Source: Roseiarcus sp963751165
GTDB lineage: Bacteria; Pseudomonadota; Alphaproteobacteria; Rhizobiales; Beijerinckiaceae
Direction: 5' to 3'
DNA: 64,000 nt
NCBI GenBank assembly: GCA_963751165.1
Contig: CAVVTP010000019.1
Span: forward strand, 186,001-250,000
Under the pieces are notes generated by a model. That model made no database searches and was not told the DNA's origin. It saw nothing but the letters and a program-made list of their open reading frames with translations. Each line of letters begins with the position of its first letter. The first letter of the stretch is position 1. Position numbers and translations under genes: made by a program. Below, one piece after another: positions 63,604-64,000 of this stretch.

Positions 63604-64000
63604 ATGCTGTGGAAAATTGTCGCGGGCCTGATCGCCGGCTGCTTCGCCGGGGCGCTGGTCATCGCGTTCCTGCCCCGCATCCAGCAGTCGGCCGCTTCCC
63701 AGAGAGCGGCGGTAGAGCAGCCGGTGTTCGTGCAGCGGGTCGTCGCGCCCGCCTCGCAGAAGGCCATCATCGCCCATCCTATCATCGCCAAGGAGGCGAT
63801 CAACAAGCTCGCCAGCGCGCTGCACGGGCCATCCACGGACACCGATCCGATCGCGCCGCTTTCGATCCCGATCGACGATGCGCGTCGCCTCTGCGCCGAG
63901 GGCCTTGTCGCTTTCGCAAAGGGCGATATTGCGACGGCGCGGGCATTCCTCGAGCGCGCAGCCGAAGGCGGCGACGCGAGGGCGCTGATGGCGCTCGGCG
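63604..64000 (+). CDS. Membrane-anchored protein with Sel1/TPR-like repeat, cut by the window end
   Basis: The frame starts MLWKIVAGLIAGCFAGALVI, an N-terminal membrane anchor. A linker (QQSAASQRAAVEQPVFVQRV) follows, and then helical repeat sequence (ARRLCAEGLVAFAKGDIATA, RAFLERAAEGGDARALMALG). The repeat resembles Sel1/TPR units. The gene is open at the window edge, so its length is unknown. It is close behind the TAXI-like gene, and both are predicted to be envelope proteins, so they may work together. Confidence 0.6.
   Translation, partial: MLWKIVAGLIAGCFAGALVIAFLPRIQQSAASQRAAVEQPVFVQRVVAPASQKAIIAHPIIAKEAINKLASALHGPSTDTDPIAPLSIPIDDARRLCAEGLVAFAKGDIATARAFLERAAEGGDARALMALG

Noticed and set aside
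1..64000. tRNA or rRNA genes and CRISPR arrays
   Set aside because: No T-loop plus acceptor pairing, rRNA motif or regularly spaced repeat was seen by eye. A covariance search would be needed to be certain.

Overview
The window comes from a high-GC alphaproteobacterium, most likely Hyphomicrobiales (Rhizobiales). The lineage call rests on a gcrA cell-cycle regulator divergent from argD-argF-hslO, AddAB instead of RecBCD, aerobic-type cobalamin genes, a cpa/tad pilus locus and high-GC codon use. It is inference from gene content, not from a marker-gene tree. No rRNA, tRNA or CRISPR array was recognised.

Layout. 1-3.4 kb (minus): a broken CHAD protein, an acyl-CoA synthetase, and a translationally coupled TauE exporter/GtrA pair. 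3.5-7.6 kb: propionyl-CoA synthetase (prpE), a secreted trypsin-like protein, then a PepSY protein and a response regulator resembling feuN-feuP but with no kinase. 7.7-12.7 kb: ispA, the argD-argF-hslO operon with an unusual leader, and divergent gcrA. 12.7-18.2 kb (minus): pstSCAB-phoUB behind a triple Pho box, without phoR. 18.6-24.2 kb: ftsE-ftsX-plsC, a proline aminopeptidase and a methyltransferase. 24.2-26.6 kb: a graveyard of decayed IS630 and IS1380 elements, including an in-frame IS1380/IS630 chimera. 26.8-35.3 kb: cpaABCDEF-tadBC (Tad pilus), without a pilin gene. 35.4-37.9 kb: a J-domain protein, a diguanylate cyclase, a small unknown protein and a dead nitronate monooxygenase. 38.0-43.9 kb: a sugar ABC importer plus a TIM-barrel isomerase and a Gfo/Idh/MocA dehydrogenase. 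44.1-46.1 kb: a broken IS630 and a dead class A acid phosphatase. 46.2-48.9 kb (minus): MarR - OmpR-type regulator - histidine kinase, each overlapping the next by ATGA. 49.4-53.7 kb: cobO, cobQ, cbiB, cobC. 53.7-55.3 kb: a complete IS1182-type element whose CTAG target is the cobC stop codon. 55.6-62.2 kb: addB-addA. 62.3 kb to the end: a TAXI-like binding protein and a membrane-anchored repeat protein cut by the window edge.

Functional themes are phosphate sensing and uptake, surface attachment (Tad pilus with a nearby c-di-GMP synthase), cobalamin assembly, and recombinational repair.

A warning for users: at least seven otherwise well-conserved genes (CHAD, feuP-like, phoB, pstB, the methyltransferase, cbiB, addB) are each split by one small indel, and most are restored by deleting a single base. 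This looks more like insertion-type sequencing error than decay. The IS remnants, the nitronate monooxygenase and the acid phosphatase carry nonsense codons, several shifts or lost segments and are genuinely dead. No clearly undescribed multi-gene system was found. The most unusual signals are the argD leader terminator, the IS chimera and the Tad locus lacking a pilin.
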